Below, piece by piece: positions 48,453 to 60,999 of a DNA stretch of 64,000 nt. A program made the translations under genes and the position numbers. Location: the NCBI RefSeq assembly GCF_036785885.1, contig NC_092329.1, forward strand, positions 7,998,001-8,062,000, read 5' to 3'. Positions within the stretch are counted from its first letter, which is position 1; each line of letters opens with the position of its first letter. This stretch comes from Coffea arabica. Taxonomy: Eukaryota > Streptophyta > Magnoliopsida > Gentianales > Rubiaceae. Under the pieces are notes generated by a model, which was not told where the DNA came from, searched no databases, and saw nothing but the letters and a program-made list of their open reading frames with translations.

Positions 48453-50740
48453 TTGGAGGAAGTAGTGATTTGTTCATATAAATCTTGTCACATTTCTTCC
48501 ATCCAGAGGAGAAAGAAACTGAGCAGGCCGGAGAGGTTAAAGATTTTCACACAGAAAGTTTCATTGAGCTTCAAGGTACCTGTTTCTCCCTGTACATGTT
48601 GATAAAAGGATTTGGTCTTCCAAGAGGCCTCATAATGTGGATCTATGGCTAAATGAGAATGACCACTGGACAAGAATTATCTGCTCTAGGTCCTCCAAAT
48701 TGTATTTTACAATAATCCAGGCAAGCCTCTCATCCAAACTCGCGCACAAATGTTACGGCAAGTGGTGCCATGCGGTAATCGGCTGCGTAGTTACTACATT
48801 ATGTAAAAGAATGCCGCAAACACCTTGTGGATTACTGTCAGTTGGGAATGTAAACACTCATAAACTGGTACGGAAAGAGAATTTTACCAGCCCTGTATTT
48901 ACAATTGTAATAGTGGTTTATTGGATTTGCATTCCATTAATCCAAATTATTGAGTTTATCGCATCTTTCTTGAAGGTCCGTGAGGACCTTCATGATCAGT
49001 TTTGTCTATTGTTCTAACTAGAGGTTTTTAATTGAAGAATTGCCTTTTGTAGAGTATTTCAACCAGTTCAAATTTCAAAGAAATTGCAGATACTTGTTAT
49101 TGGAGAGTCATCTATGTTCCAATTACTTTACCATTCGTCTACCGGTTTCATTGCTATAGTTGAATCTTATTGAATGTACACCATCTTTTAATTGTCAATC
49201 TTGCTATTCTTCAATGCTGTTTTCCTGTTGCCAGTATTAATTTCTTAAACTATTACATCTCTTGTCAAATTTAAACTTAGATGGTATGCAGTCTATTGTA
49301 TGGTTGGAACAGAATTACATTAAACCTGAGTACATCTGCTGGGAGATCTTCACTGAACCACAAATAATTTTATAGTTTTCTGTTTTTTCAAGCAGTGATA
49401 GCTGCAAACCAGAACAACATCTGTTTGGAGTATAGTTCCAACTTCCCATGCAGTGAATAGTTCTATGGATCTTTGCATTTACGTTCTTTTTTTGGAGTTT
49501 ATCTCCCTGAACAGCTTAGTATTTCTTGATGAGGCGCTGGGGCAACTAATTCTTCAGGTATTTTGCCGAATACAACCATCACATTCGAGGTCGAAGGGAA
49601 AAGGGACGGGGAGCAAGCGCTAGTCTCCGATTCATAACAGCAGGGTAGGACAGCCAATTGGTCTATTGGTGAAGTCTTCAACTGTTACTGTTTCAAAGGT
49701 TGCCTGACCACTTTGGTATATGAACTTTTGCATGTCTAATGTAGCAATGCTTCACAGTTTTTTTTTTTTTTTTTTTTGAAAGATATGAGAGTATATTCTC
49801 AATGTTGAAGATTGAATGATGGGATGAAAAGAGCTGGCTTCAACTTTCTTGTTCTCTTAACAGACGCCCCACCCCCACGTACTGCTTCCTTCTTGGCCTT
49901 AATCTTGGCCCAGGGAAAAAAAAAAAGGAACTTCCTGGAGGATAAAAAAGAAGGTTGGAAAGCACACGAGACCTTGCCTTGCCTTTGCCTTTGCCTTTGC
50001 CTTTGCCTCAAAAGGAGAGCGAGAAACAAGTATTTGTTGGCATTGGCAATTTGGGATCTTTGACTGAGAAAAAGTTATGAAATTGCCAAAAAAAAGTTGC
50101 AACCTTGGAGGTGAAGCCTATTAAAAGTTTTTATAACGTTGAATGGTGTGTGTGTTTTCTAAGTGTCCTTCTCTAAAGTTGAATACGAGATCTGCCAACT
50201 TTTCCCTCATTCCCAGTATGCTGTTCCTTGTGAAATGCAAAAAGAAATCAAACTGTGGCTTCTTGCTAGTGTCATAACTTGGATTTCGTTATAATTTGAA
50301 TACCTTTCTTGTCTATTGAAAGTTGAATTGGTTGAAGCACTCTATTCGAAATTCACAATAAAAGGCTGTTGAAAAAGTTGATTATAACTATTAACCTTCT
50401 TTTCTTGCCTGAGTTATTAAAATTTAATCTACCACTTGAGCTTCGAATGTAATTTGGCATTTCTTTTTATCTTGAATTCGTTAGGCAGGAATGGTTAATT
50501 CTTCTATCCCCCTTTTTACCCTACTTGCCATTCACCTCTCTAATGATGTTGAAATGTGTATTTTGATTAGAATCAAATTAACTTATATGCTTCTCCTAAG
50601 CGTCAAGAGTCCCCCAATGCAACAGATAGTTAACAAACTAAAACAAATGTAATCTTTTACCCAGTTAAAACATATTGCATTTGTGACAAAAGTTCCAAGT
50701 AGTTACCATGGCCATTTAACACCCAATTCCGTTTCAAAGG
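48453..50740. other. 3' flank of the U-box gene and intergenic DNA
   Basis: No supportable gene. A hexamer repeat (TTTGCC/TTGCC)n lies at about 49972-50008, which explains the Leu-Cys and Lys-Ala repeat frames there. A long T-run is at about 49761-49777. Confidence 0.5.
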
Positions 50741-50870
50741 TCCGTTTGTATTGCTAATTTTAGAAGTTTTTGTAGAAAAATGTACCGTAGCGAATAGCGA
50801 TTTAATATATGTGAGATAAAAAAGCTAATTGAAAAATGTGTTCATGAAAAATTTTTATTCCTTCACATTT
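50741..50870. mobile_element. TTTGGAT-type MITE, partial copy
   Basis: GGTCCGTTTGTATTGC start, GCGATTTAATATATGTGAGA core. The right end is lost. Confidence 0.4.
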
Positions 50871-50913
50871 TTATTTGCTAACACCTTACATTACGAACTT
50901 GATGTTTAAATAA

Positions 50914-51701
50914 GGGATAATTTCAGAAACCTCCCTTGAGGTTTTTAACAATTTCATTCATCTCTCTCTCGAGATTTTAAAAATTATGCATACCTCCCTT
51001 GTCATTTGAAATGATAATATCGCCCTTAACTATTTTAATGAAATTCTCTTGTTTTGTATGGTTATACTTAGAATGACTTTTAAAATTATTTTTTCATTCT
51101 TTTTCCTTTTTTTGCCAATAAAACTATAAAATTACCATTATTACCTCTAGTTTCTATTTTAACCAAATGTCGAACTATTAATTTTTTTTATGAGTTAATT
51201 TTATATGCAATCTAATGTTTTTGCTGACCTTTGTTTTCTATTTTTTGGTATTAAAATTATAAATAAATCAAAAAATGGCCCAAAACCACTAGTAAATTAT
51301 GATAATCCTACTACTCAAAAAATTCATAAATTCTAAATGAATTATTTCAACATTTTCTTTTCTATCTTATAAATCTAAATCCATAATAAAAAAGTATCCT
51401 ATCATAGTGATAAATTTATTATTATAGTTGTTTATCAAATAATAGGTATGAACATGAAAATTTTGGCACATTTTTCTTATAATTATACTAGATGATCTTA
51501 TAATTGTATAGAGAAGTAAATTAAAAGTCATTACACTAGGGCATTTTTGCGTATTCATTTAAAAATTTGACCATGTCAATGTTATTTTAATGTTTTGTTA
51601 CTAAAACTATTACATCAAGGGAGGTAGATGTAATTTTTTAAATTTTAGGGGAGCTCAATGAAATTGTCAGAAATCTCAGGAGAGGTTTCTAAAATTATCC
51701 C
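50914..51701. mobile_element. MULE-type MITE, 788 bp
   Basis: Exact 9-bp duplication TTTAAATAA (50905-50913 and 51702-51710). Inverted ends start GGGATAATTTCAGAAACCTC (left) and GGGATAATTTTAGAAACCTC (right, read inward), matching imperfectly for about 95 bp. The interior is AT-rich with no coding sequence. Confidence 0.85.
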
Positions 51702-51710
51702 TTTAAATAA

Positions 51711-52078
51711 AGCCTAACTTATAAGTCTTCACTAGAGTGACATCTATCTTTGGCATCATAGATAGAGAATGGGATAGGAAAGTGCACTAAAGATTCCTAA
51801 GGGAGAGAATAAGAACAAACCTTGCATATTTTGCTCTTGACTTAACTGCATTACAGAATTTTCCTGGCATGTGATACCTTGCTGATATAACTAAGGCGTC
51901 TAGACGTCAACAAAGATGGGTATGATTTTCTTACATCACTCAATATTCCCCACTTTGGATTGCGCTTGGATAGCATGAGAGTCCGAAGTTTCCTGTTATG
52001 GTTAAAAGTCCCATTCCCCCTATTGCTTATTGGCACGTCGTAACATTTGTACTGAATTTCATGAATGATGTGAAAAAT
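51711..52078. other. short intergenic stretch, no feature seen
   Basis: No gene or clear repeat. Confidence 0.5.
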
Positions 52079-52822
52079 GGACTCGTTTGGATGGCGAGTT
52101 TTTCTGGGCGTTTATTATAAATTTTATTGTAACTTTTGTAGAAATGGTAGAAAAATCTTGTGTATTTGAAAATTGGAGAAAAAAATGTTCCTTTTCTTTT
52201 TCTTTTTTTCTTTCTTCTTCTTCCTCCCCACATCACCATTGCTTTTCCTCCTCCTTCCCTCCCTATCATTGACCGCCACCACCACCTCACCCCTCATTTT
52301 TCCTCTCTCGCTCTCCCTCCCTCCCTCCTCTTTCTCCTCTCCCTTTGCTATGAGACCAGAAGGGGGAGGGCCGAGAAGAGGAGGGAGAGGAGAGGAGAAT
52401 GGAGAAAGAAGGGAAGAGGGGAGGGAGAGAATAGGGACGGAAAGAAGGGGAAGAAAAGAATTGGAGAGAAAAATAGGGGAAGGGGCAGCCGCTGGCACAC
52501 TAGTCTATAGTGGATTGAGGTGGGGAGGAGAAGGAAAGAAATAAAAAAAAATTTGTATGTTTTTAGATATGTTGGATGTGTATATTGCCTTGTTTGGATT
52601 GCCAGTTTCTGTCGAAAAATTACATCGTTTTCCGTGATCACATTTCCCTATTACCTTTTTTCCTCACATACATCAAATCGCTACAATAATTTTTCCATGA
52701 AAAATCACGGAAAATGCAATCCAAAAATTTTGGGATGTTTTTAAAGGGTTACTGTAGATAAAGTTATTATAAAAAAATTATGTATTAAAATAGGGCAAAA
52801 AAACTTGACATCCAAACAGGCC
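52079..52822. mobile_element. inverted-end MITE with pyrimidine/purine core and a nested MITE
   Basis: Left end CTCGTTTGGATGGCGAGTTT and right end (inward) CTGTTTGGATGTCAAGTTTT are inverted, and inner arms share ATTATAA(AT)TTT-type sequence. The middle (about 52190-52510) is a nearly pure pyrimidine run followed by a nearly pure purine run. A TTTGGAT-type MITE (about 52587-52730) is nested in the right half. No clear target duplication, so boundaries are approximate. Confidence 0.55.
52587..52730. mobile_element. TTTGGAT-type MITE copy, nested
   Basis: GCCTTGTTTGGATTGCC at the left and GCAATCCAAAA at the right, with core TACATCAAATCGCTACA in the same orientation as the copy at 60850-60996. 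Confidence 0.6.
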
Positions 52823-55592
52823 ATTTTGCATATTAAATCAAGTAGTGTAGCATGTATTCGTACCATAAGTGGTGGAAGGTCCGTGCAGACAAGCTCGAAT
52901 TCGAGATGAGAGTGATTTCCAGGCCTTAATCGTCCGAACATGCAAACTACAACGTATGGCTTGGTAAATGGTAACGTTTCCAGTTCAGCTTCTCATCCAT
53001 GTTGGGCCAGTGGACTAGCTCCACTGGGCGACGATAGACCATGCGTCAATTTTTTTTCATCACTGGATTGGCGGGCGGGTGAGTATATCCATATTCTATT
53101 TCCGGTCCCGCTATTCGTTAAAAAAATTAATAAAAAAATATATGTATATATATTATTTAATTTAATTAGTTATAAATTTATAATAATAAATATTATTATT
53201 TATATGTAGTATATAATATATATTAGTATATGTAATATAATTGATACTATCAATTATATTAATAATTATACATATCTACTAATAGAAATTATTAATTAGT
53301 TATACTAAATTTACTAATACATTTATACTAAATTTCTAATTACACTTAACAGAAAACACTTTTTTTTCTCAAAAGAAAACACAATAATGACTTGGTAAAT
53401 GTATTTGTGCCAAAAGTGAAACTTGATTATTTTAGTTATATTTGTTTCATCATGTTGGATTGTATTCAGGTAACTTTTGTTTAATTATTTTTATGAATTT
53501 CATTTATGAAATTAAAATAGATAATAATTTGATGATGTGTTGATATTTTAATATTTAATTATTTACTAATATTTGACTGTAATAAAGTTAGGGTGAAGGG
53601 AATTAGTGAGCAAGGGGCGGGGGCGGGGGCGGGGGCTGGGGCGGCGGCAGGGGAGGGGCCTCCAGTCCCAACTCCTCCCGTTGCCATTCTTGCACCTTGA
53701 AGGCTTGGATGACGGAAATACAGTTATATATTTATTTATTTGTATAGCCCTAATGAACCTTCTTCCTTTTTTATTCGGGATAATGATCCTTCTTCTACTT
53801 ATCGACTTATCGTTCAATTTCCACATTAACAACCATGGAATTGGAAGTAAGCCGATCACACATTCACACGTGCCCATGTCCACCCAATAAACGAGAACTA
53901 GATGGCGGCTACTACCTGCCGTTTCGACCAAAAAAAAAAAAAAAAGTTGGCGGCCCCTAAATTGCTGGAGTTATTTCATTAAGGGCCTTCAACAATCACT
54001 GATTTCTAATTCTCTCTAAATTCTGCATTATTGTGTTTTAGCCCCATGCTACACATTAATCTTTGGCATATTGCTCAAATTACTTAAACAAGGTCAAATG
54101 AAATTGTTAGGATGTTTGAATGAAAAGATTTCTAGTACTCTTTAAATAAGTAACATTTTTTTAAAAAGTGACTTTTATTTGACCGGATACTATACTAGAA
54201 CTAGAACTAGAACTTATAAGCATGTAAGCATGCTTTCAACTATTTCTAACACACGTGGCATTACCTTTGAATATTAAGTTGTTAACTTTTTTGTTTTCAA
54301 CTACTTTCAAAACTTACTTTTAGGTTTTTATTAAGTAACAAAAAAAAAACTTAAGAAGTGGCAAAATAAATGTTTCGAAATCTGATAATGCTTGTAGGAA
54401 TCAAGAATATGGTGAAGAAGCCCTATAAACAATAGGAGATGCGTAACTATAAGATACTATAGAAAATAACTTTCACTTAAGAGACATATATATATCTCAA
54501 AAATAAAAAAAATTTACAATAGAAAATAATAAAAAGAAAAGATTGTCAGTAGCATATTGCAAGATGGTCTTAACTCTTTATTTCATATGCTTTCAACTCA
54601 TTGACATGTATACTGTAAAGACATTCAAGTGGTCACAATTGATATACTAATATATAGTTTATTTAGTTTTAAGAGAAAATTTCCAACTCAATAGAATTCA
54701 CATGAAATTTCATGGAAAAACATTTAACGGCTTATCAAAAGCAAACAAATCCAACTTTGAAGACATTATTGATTAACTAGCTCCAATTATCACATGGCTA
54801 ATGCCAATCCCACCGATCATGTTTGACGCCAATTAACAGATCAAAAATTTGGCTTAACTCTAGCATTTGACCCTCTACGGTTAAGAACTAAGATTAACAA
54901 AAATGATGAAACCATTGCAAATTACTTAGAGATTAGGGGGCATATTGCCATTGAACTAAATTTCCAGTTGACCCAATGGAGATATTGGGTTTTTTCTTCC
55001 GTGACGGAAACAAAATGATGAAACCCGACGAATTTTATTTCGTAGTTACAATTCTTCAGCCGTCCTCCCATCCACGAATCAAATTCAATTCCCAATAATA
55101 TTTTCCAGGTAATTTCGGCCGAGTCAGAAATAAACTAACCAATAAAAAAACCGAAGAAAACCAAATCAAAAACACAAATAAAAAGCATTTGCTTGGTCCG
55201 ATGGCTATTGCCAAACAGACCCCCTGTCTTCCTCTCTCTACAACGGCACGCCTCGTCGTCTCTGGTTCGTTACCTCAACTGTTTCTCTCTCTCTATGAAT
55301 ACTAGCAGTTGTACTATGTAGCAATAACTCTTCAATCAATTTGTCAAAACTAATCCCTAGGCTCCTCGATTTTGGCAATCCGTATCCACAATTCTCGATC
55401 GTCGAAATTTTCCTTGTAATTTCTCTGTTTCTTCCTAGGGTTTCATCAAATTTGAGCTGCAGGACTCATTTTGTTGTATTTTCCTTTGTGCTTGCTAGTA
55501 TTTCCGACTCTTGAATACATTGAAGACAGAATATTCTGAAGTTCAATGGAAAAATTCTAGTAGGTGCTTGGTTTCTTTGTTTTCAGTTGAAT
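52823..55592. other. intergenic and 5' leader of the PP2-A10-like gene
   Basis: No gene. Very AT-rich at 53.1-53.4 kb. A G-rich run of GGGGGC units at about 53613-53660. Near 55.2-55.59 kb a CT-rich leader-like region ends with an acceptor-like TTTTCAG (55585), suggesting a 5' UTR intron just before the start codon. Confidence 0.45.
53613..53660. repeat. G-rich GGGGGC repeat tract
   Basis: At least four G-runs of three or more within about 45 bases in otherwise AT-rich DNA, so it could form a G-quadruplex. Confidence 0.6.
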
Positions 55593-56879
55593 ATGGATCT
55601 TGACTTGATGAAAAGGGGCTTGCATTATACTAAGGAAAAGAAGAAGTGGTTAATCATATTGGGGTTGGTTGGTTTCTCGAGTTATGGGGCTTATAAAGTG
55701 TATCACTTGCCTGGTGTTGCCAAGAAAAGGAGGAGACTTTTGAAGTTATTGGAAGCTTTGTTTGCAGTTGCTGAAATGGTATCCAAATCCTCGGATACCA
55801 TCAGTATTGTGTGCAAGGATTTTAAGGAGTTCTTGCAGTCTGATTCTGATGAAATTCCCACTAGCTTGAAGCAGCTATCAAAAATTGCTCGATCTGATCA
55901 GCTTTCCGGGTCATTGACTAAGGTTAGCGAGGCTATTGCAATTGGGGTTTTAAGGGCTTATAGGTCTGAAAACAGGGGTGAGACTGAGGAAGTTGGCAAA
56001 TCTGATTTTTCAGATAGGTTTATGGATAAATTGACGTCCAGTGCCGGGACTGGATTTGTTTCGGTTGTTGTTGGCAGTTTCGCAAGGAATTTGGTTATGG
56101 GGTTTCACTCGAATGGTGAATTAAATCAAGGATTGAATGGAGATGGGCATAATGGTATGTTGAACGTGAATTCGAGTTCACTGTCAACGCCTGGGTGGGT
56201 AAATGTGGTTTGTGATGATAGATGTAAGGTCCTTATAGCTGATTGTATAAAAACTTTCGTGAGCACTGCTGTTGCTGTGTATCTTGATAAAACAATGGAC
56301 ATCAACATTTGTGATGAACTTTTCTCTGGTTTGACTAATCCTAAGCATCAGAATCAAGTTGGAGACATTCTGGTTTCAGTCTTTAATGGGGCTGTGGAAA
56401 CATTTGTTAAGACATCTCACCAGGTGCTGACAGCTTCAAAACCTGATCTTGGGTCGAATTCAAATTCTTCTTGTTCCCCAGTTGATCAGAATGAAGCAGC
56501 TAGTTTGGGAAGCAGTAAACTTCAGGACCAAGAAGTGGCATTGAGTAAGATTCAAGAAGGAAGCAGATCTATCAACACTCAGAATAATGGATGGGTGAGC
56601 AGTGTTTCATCAACCTTGGCAGTGCCAAGCAATAGGAAATTCGTTCTCGATGTGACTGGAAGGGTGACATTTGAAACCATCAGATCGCTTGTGGAGTTTT
56701 TCTTTTGGAAGATTTCAGAGGTGCTAAAGAGAAGCTTTGCTGTAATCCGTGAAGACATTATTGATCGCGGATTGGAAGTCATCAGATATGTTGGTGCTAA
56801 GTCAGCTGTTATTCTTACCATATGCCTTGCATTGCTCTTGCATGTGTTGGGCAGTGGTCGTGTTCTGTTGCCTGCATAA
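55593..56879 (+). CDS. PHLOEM PROTEIN 2-LIKE A10-type membrane protein, 428 aa
   Basis: Single-exon gene starting at ATG 55593 (MDLDLMKRGLHYTKEKKKWL). Despite the name, this plant family is not a lectin of the PP2 fold; its biochemical role is unknown. Visible features are a short N-terminal hydrophobic segment (about 19-37, WLIILGLVGFSSYGAYKVY) next to a basic patch (KKRRRLLKLL), a long helical middle, and a second hydrophobic segment at the C-terminus (about 405-425, AVILTICLALLLHVLGSG). Conserved-looking blocks include TGFVSVVVGSFARNLVMGF and GDILVSVFNGAVETFVKT. A Ser/Asn-rich insert (about 285-330) looks disordered. Two end anchors suggest a membrane-tethered protein. Family assignment rests on the N-terminal SSYGAYKVYHLP..AKKR pattern and overall length. 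Confidence 0.8.
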   Translation: MDLDLMKRGLHYTKEKKKWLIILGLVGFSSYGAYKVYHLPGVAKKRRRLLKLLEALFAVAEMVSKSSDTISIVCKDFKEFLQSDSDEIPTSLKQLSKIARSDQLSGSLTKVSEAIAIGVLRAYRSENRGETEEVGKSDFSDRFMDKLTSSAGTGFVSVVVGSFARNLVMGFHSNGELNQGLNGDGHNGMLNVNSSSLSTPGWVNVVCDDRCKVLIADCIKTFVSTAVAVYLDKTMDINICDELFSGLTNPKHQNQVGDILVSVFNGAVETFVKTSHQVLTASKPDLGSNSNSSCSPVDQNEAASLGSSKLQDQEVALSKIQEGSRSINTQNNGWVSSVSSTLAVPSNRKFVLDVTGRVTFETIRSLVEFFFWKISEVLKRSFAVIREDIIDRGLEVIRYVGAKSAVILTICLALLLHVLGSGRVLLPA

Positions 56880-59800
56880 ATGAATTGGTCTCTTTCTTTT
56901 GTAACGTGTAAAAATAGTTAGAACACAGATCGACAAGCATCTTGGTATCCAAGTTAGTTGAATATACTAATTAATGAATGATAGGTTCTCAAAATGCAAA
57001 CAGTATCGGTTCATTGTTGAACTTAATGAAGATGAGAATCTAGTTCATCTATGAATTTTTGTACCAGTGGAATATATTTATGTAGCTATGAATATAATAC
57101 AATTAAATGCAAAATTCTCTTTTATTTTTGAGAGTTGGTTTTAATTCTATTTGGATGATAAAGTTTTTGAGCTGTGGCGCACATTTCTTGCCTTTTTGAA
57201 GAAAGCCAGTGGCTTGAATCATGAAAGACTTGAGTGTTAGGAACAAAGGTAGGAAACTCTATCTGAGAAAATCATGTGCATCTGGTAAATTTTGGGCAAC
57301 GTATATAGTGTTAGTGTGTCTGCTGCTTTATATTAGCTGGCGTTGTCTTTTTTAACTTTGTGATGTTAGAATCATGTAATACTAGCTGGCTCCTGTATGT
57401 AATGGAATCACAATATAGTCAATTATCATCTATGGTTATCTTAGTGAACAAAGCAATATTTGTGGCATAGACAACTGAAGAGATTAGGTATTATGAGATA
57501 AACAGCTGTGTCAATTCAAGTTGATTGCAGCGTCAAATATATAATCAATATGTCTTGTCTGAATTTTGTTTTCTAGTGATTGTGATCCCAAGCTTGGGAA
57601 CAAAAATCTGAAGATTTGTTATCTTAAAGTCTCGTCAAACTGATTGTCAAATTTTCTTACTTCAGGGTCTCTCATCCAAGTTTGTCTTTCTGCTAAGCGA
57701 AGATACTAGTTAAGATACTCATTAGAAAAATGCATGTAGTCTGTATCTTGGACATCTGTATGTATTTTGAGGTTCTGCACGTTTGACTATTGGATATTTT
57801 TTCCAGTCATGCTTAAAGTTGAGTCCTAAGCGAGGACAATAAGGTTTAGCTCTTAAAGTACCAAGATAAAGCTTGGTGTTTTATGGCTTGATCTTGTGTT
57901 TTTACCCTTGTGAAGTTAATAATACCATGTTATGCTCCTTTGTGGATTGAAGTTTTGCACTTTTACTGATGCAATCATCTAGGTTGTTTTATCTAGGTTG
58001 CAATCATCTAGGTTGTTTGATAACCTTTTATGATACTTTTACTTTAAAGTATTAATTCATGTTTACAATCTTTTCTTCTGTCTGTGTGGCCAAATACCAA
58101 TCTGCTGATTTCATATAAGAACCATGTCAACTGGGAAAATGTTTAATCCATCAGACATTGAGACTTAAGGAGATTTCCTACGAGATGAATCAGAGATAAT
58201 TCGGCTGGTGCAAAGATTCATCACTAGCAGCATTTGAGGAATGTAAAACGTGTTAGACAAAATTTGGATAAGACTTTCAGATGTCATCATATTGTCTTAA
58301 AGTATTTTGTATGTGATGCATTGCTGTGTCATTTTTATATAGTTATACCCCTTTGTCACTTCATTTGTGAATTGCCTAAAAGTTTGATTTTCCTTTTAAT
58401 TACTGTATTTTTTCATCCTGTGCCAACGATGCTGATTTGGTGCTTTGAGCACAGATAACCATTCTGCATTGGTTTTTTACAATAAAATTATATATTTTAT
58501 CAAAGAGAAGTCTTTGAACAAAATCTGTGCCTACTTTCCTGTTTTATCTTTCCCTTTTGATTCAGTTGATCATCAAAATACATTAGACATGAACAAGTAA
58601 ATGGTGGAGACTAACTGAAGGTAATGATTTCTTAGATTCCACTGCTCTACTTCAGGTGATTCTGTTCTCCTGTGAAAGACATGTTATGAGTGTTAGAAAA
58701 TAGGAAAGTAATCTATGAGATTTCATGTTTTACGAAGAAACACATCACCTGAGACTAATGTTTGTCCAATATCACTTGTGTGGTTTTTGAGGTTTCAAAT
58801 TTGCTGAAGAAGGAAGAGTTCTTGCACTGACTCATCTCTCCATTTACTCGTCTCCTTCATGCTAGCAAGTGAGAAGACAAGCTTTAATCCAGTGGTGCGT
58901 ATGAAAGCTTATGGTTATTTTGGACTGAAATTGCAGTTCATGCAGTCCAGTGTTGAAACTGATGTCATTGCCGAAGGTTCATTCCAAGGTTCTTTTTTCC
59001 CCTTTCTGGTCTGTTCCATCATTCAGTGCACTTCAGTCTCTTGTCTGAATTGGAAATTCACACGACACCTGGTCCTAGCAACAGCCAAGTTTTGATTACT
59101 GTTGAGAGCCCTAACCTGGAGGTAAACGTTGTTAGTATATAGTTATACTAATGTGTTACCTGGAAAAATGGAATCATTAATTATTAAAGCAAGACAAAAT
59201 CTCGATCTTGTGATGGTCAGAGAACAGGACTTGGTTAGAAATTCAGAACTAAGTGAAAACGCCTTCTATCTACAGAACTTGTCTACGTGGAGTAGTAGCT
59301 GCAACTATTCTTCTTGACTCAATACTTTATTAGCTTGAAAGAAACAGCATGCCACATCTTTCCTCTGTTTGCCATGACAAGTAATCGATTAATGGCATAT
59401 TTGGCTGTTTTCTCCTGTTTTGCAGGACAAATGGGCTTTGCTAAGGAGAGAAGCTCCTCCTCTAGTCCTGGGTGGGGGGGGGGGGGGACCTGGTGGTAGA
59501 AATTAAGATGTGAAAGGAAGAAGGAAAAATGGTGATGTTCTATTGTCATTTTATTGCATTTCTCTGGTGTGTCAACTTTTAAAACAAAGATGTGACATTT
59601 GCTATTAAGATGTATGCTAATTTTCTTTGTGGGTACAAGAAACCACTCAATTCTGTCTTGATTGGGCAATTCGCAACTTAATTGTCGTTCAACGTGTTCC
59701 TCACGATCATAGACTGTGTGTAGCAGATGAGATGAAATATCTGTTCAAATTGATTTTAGCTTATTGGTTGGGCTATTGATGAACAATTTCTGTCCGACCA

Positions 59801-60212
59801 CTGGAGAAAGAATCATGCTCTTGGCAAAGCAAGTCGTCATTATACACGGAATGTGAGGCAGATTTTGGCACTTCTAGAATTTGGACCAAAAGGTTTAGTG
59901 GCTTTTTTTCTTTCTCCATGTTGTCTCTTTTTGGTCGTGTCTAAATCGCTTGATGAAGCTTTGAATTCTCGGACATGATTACTCCATACGAAGTGTACTC
60001 CACTCCCCACTCCAAGGCTTTTTGACGGATGAATGTGAAGCTGCATAACGATGACCTCATCAGATCAAATGGTGCATGTATCCCTAAGAAATTTCCATGC
60101 GAGTCTTCCAACTGTTTAATATCTAGAAGCGGTATGAGCAAACAATATTCTTTTCTTGTCAAAAGCAGTGGAACATTTGACGTGCTCTCTCATTTATCAT
60201 CAACTCGAAAAG
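56880..60212. other. intergenic region, no recognised gene
   Basis: 3.3 kb with several open frames of 60-116 codons but no domain, signal peptide or splice chain I can support. A near-perfect 19-base direct repeat GCAATCATCTAGGTTGTTT is at 57971-57989 and 58000-58018. A G-run of about 13 lies at about 59476-59488. An unspliced non-coding transcript cannot be excluded. Confidence 0.4.
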
Positions 60213-60627
60213 TAGGACTGTCAACGGTGCTGGCCAACTCGAGCTCAGCTCATTCGACTAGAAAAAAGTTCATTGAACTTAAATTTTAATTAGGTCAAAT
60301 AGAGTTTGAGTCTAATTATTTAATCCGAACTAAATGTGAGTCAAATTTGAAGTATATTAGGCTAGGCCCACATATAAGTGTAATTGTATGTGCGTGTCTC
60401 TCGATATATATATATATATTATAATTATAAATATTATGATATAAAATGTTAATAATTTACATATAAATTATAGTGATTCATAATTATAAATTATATTTAA
60501 TTATGAGTTAGATCAAACTTAATTTAAATTCGAAACTCAAAAGTTTGAAATTCAAAAACTCATATAATTTATGAGTCGAATTTGAACTTATCAAAATCCG
60601 ACTCATAAATCCCAATTGACACCCCGA
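60213..60627. mobile_element. hAT-type MITE, about 415 bp
   Basis: Left end TAGGACTGTCAACGG, right end (inward) TCGGGGTGTCAATTGGG, with flanks CTCGAAAAG and CTCTAAAG as an eroded 8-bp duplication. The arms carry inverted GAGTTT/AAACTC repeats. No coding capacity. Confidence 0.6.
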
Positions 60628-60849
60628 CTCTAAAGTCTCAAACCACATCATAGGACTCCTGCTCTTCTTTTTTTTTTTTTTTGGGTTCTTCTGTTAGATT
60701 GGAAATCAAAACTTTGATTCAAGTAGTGGTGATGTAAATGGACAATCAAATCTGAGACAGGCAACATTGGAGTCGGTTGAACTCCTCTTCATAAGCCCAC
60801 CAACATCCAGTTCGTGACATATTTACTATCTCATTTTTTGGACAACTAA

Positions 60850-60996
60850 GGCCTTGTTTGGATTGCGGTTTTCCGTCGGAAAATTACGTCGTTTTCCGTA
60901 ATCACATTTCTCTATTATCTTTTTTCCTCACATACATCAAATCGCTACAGTAATTTTTTCATGAAAAATCATGAAAAATGCAATCCAAACACAACC
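60850..60996. mobile_element. TTTGGAT-type MITE, 147 bp, PIF/Harbinger-like
   Basis: Left end GGCCTTGTTTGGATTGC, right end GCAATCCAAACACAACC, target duplication TAA on both sides (60847-60849 and 60997-60999). Inverted orientation relative to the copy at 45322-45468, but of equal length. Confidence 0.85.
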
Positions 60997-60999
60997 TAA

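Noticed and set aside
49799-50102. Open frames with Leu-Cys and Lys-Ala repeats
   Set aside because: They are translations of a TTTGCC microsatellite.
52124-52544. Overlapping open frames of 97-124 codons on both strands
   Set aside because: Low-complexity products of a pyrimidine/purine tract within a MITE, not genes.
58859-59499. Possible exons between the PP2-A10-like gene and the PSK genes
   Set aside because: Several frames look mildly protein-like, but none matches a family or forms a consistent splice chain.
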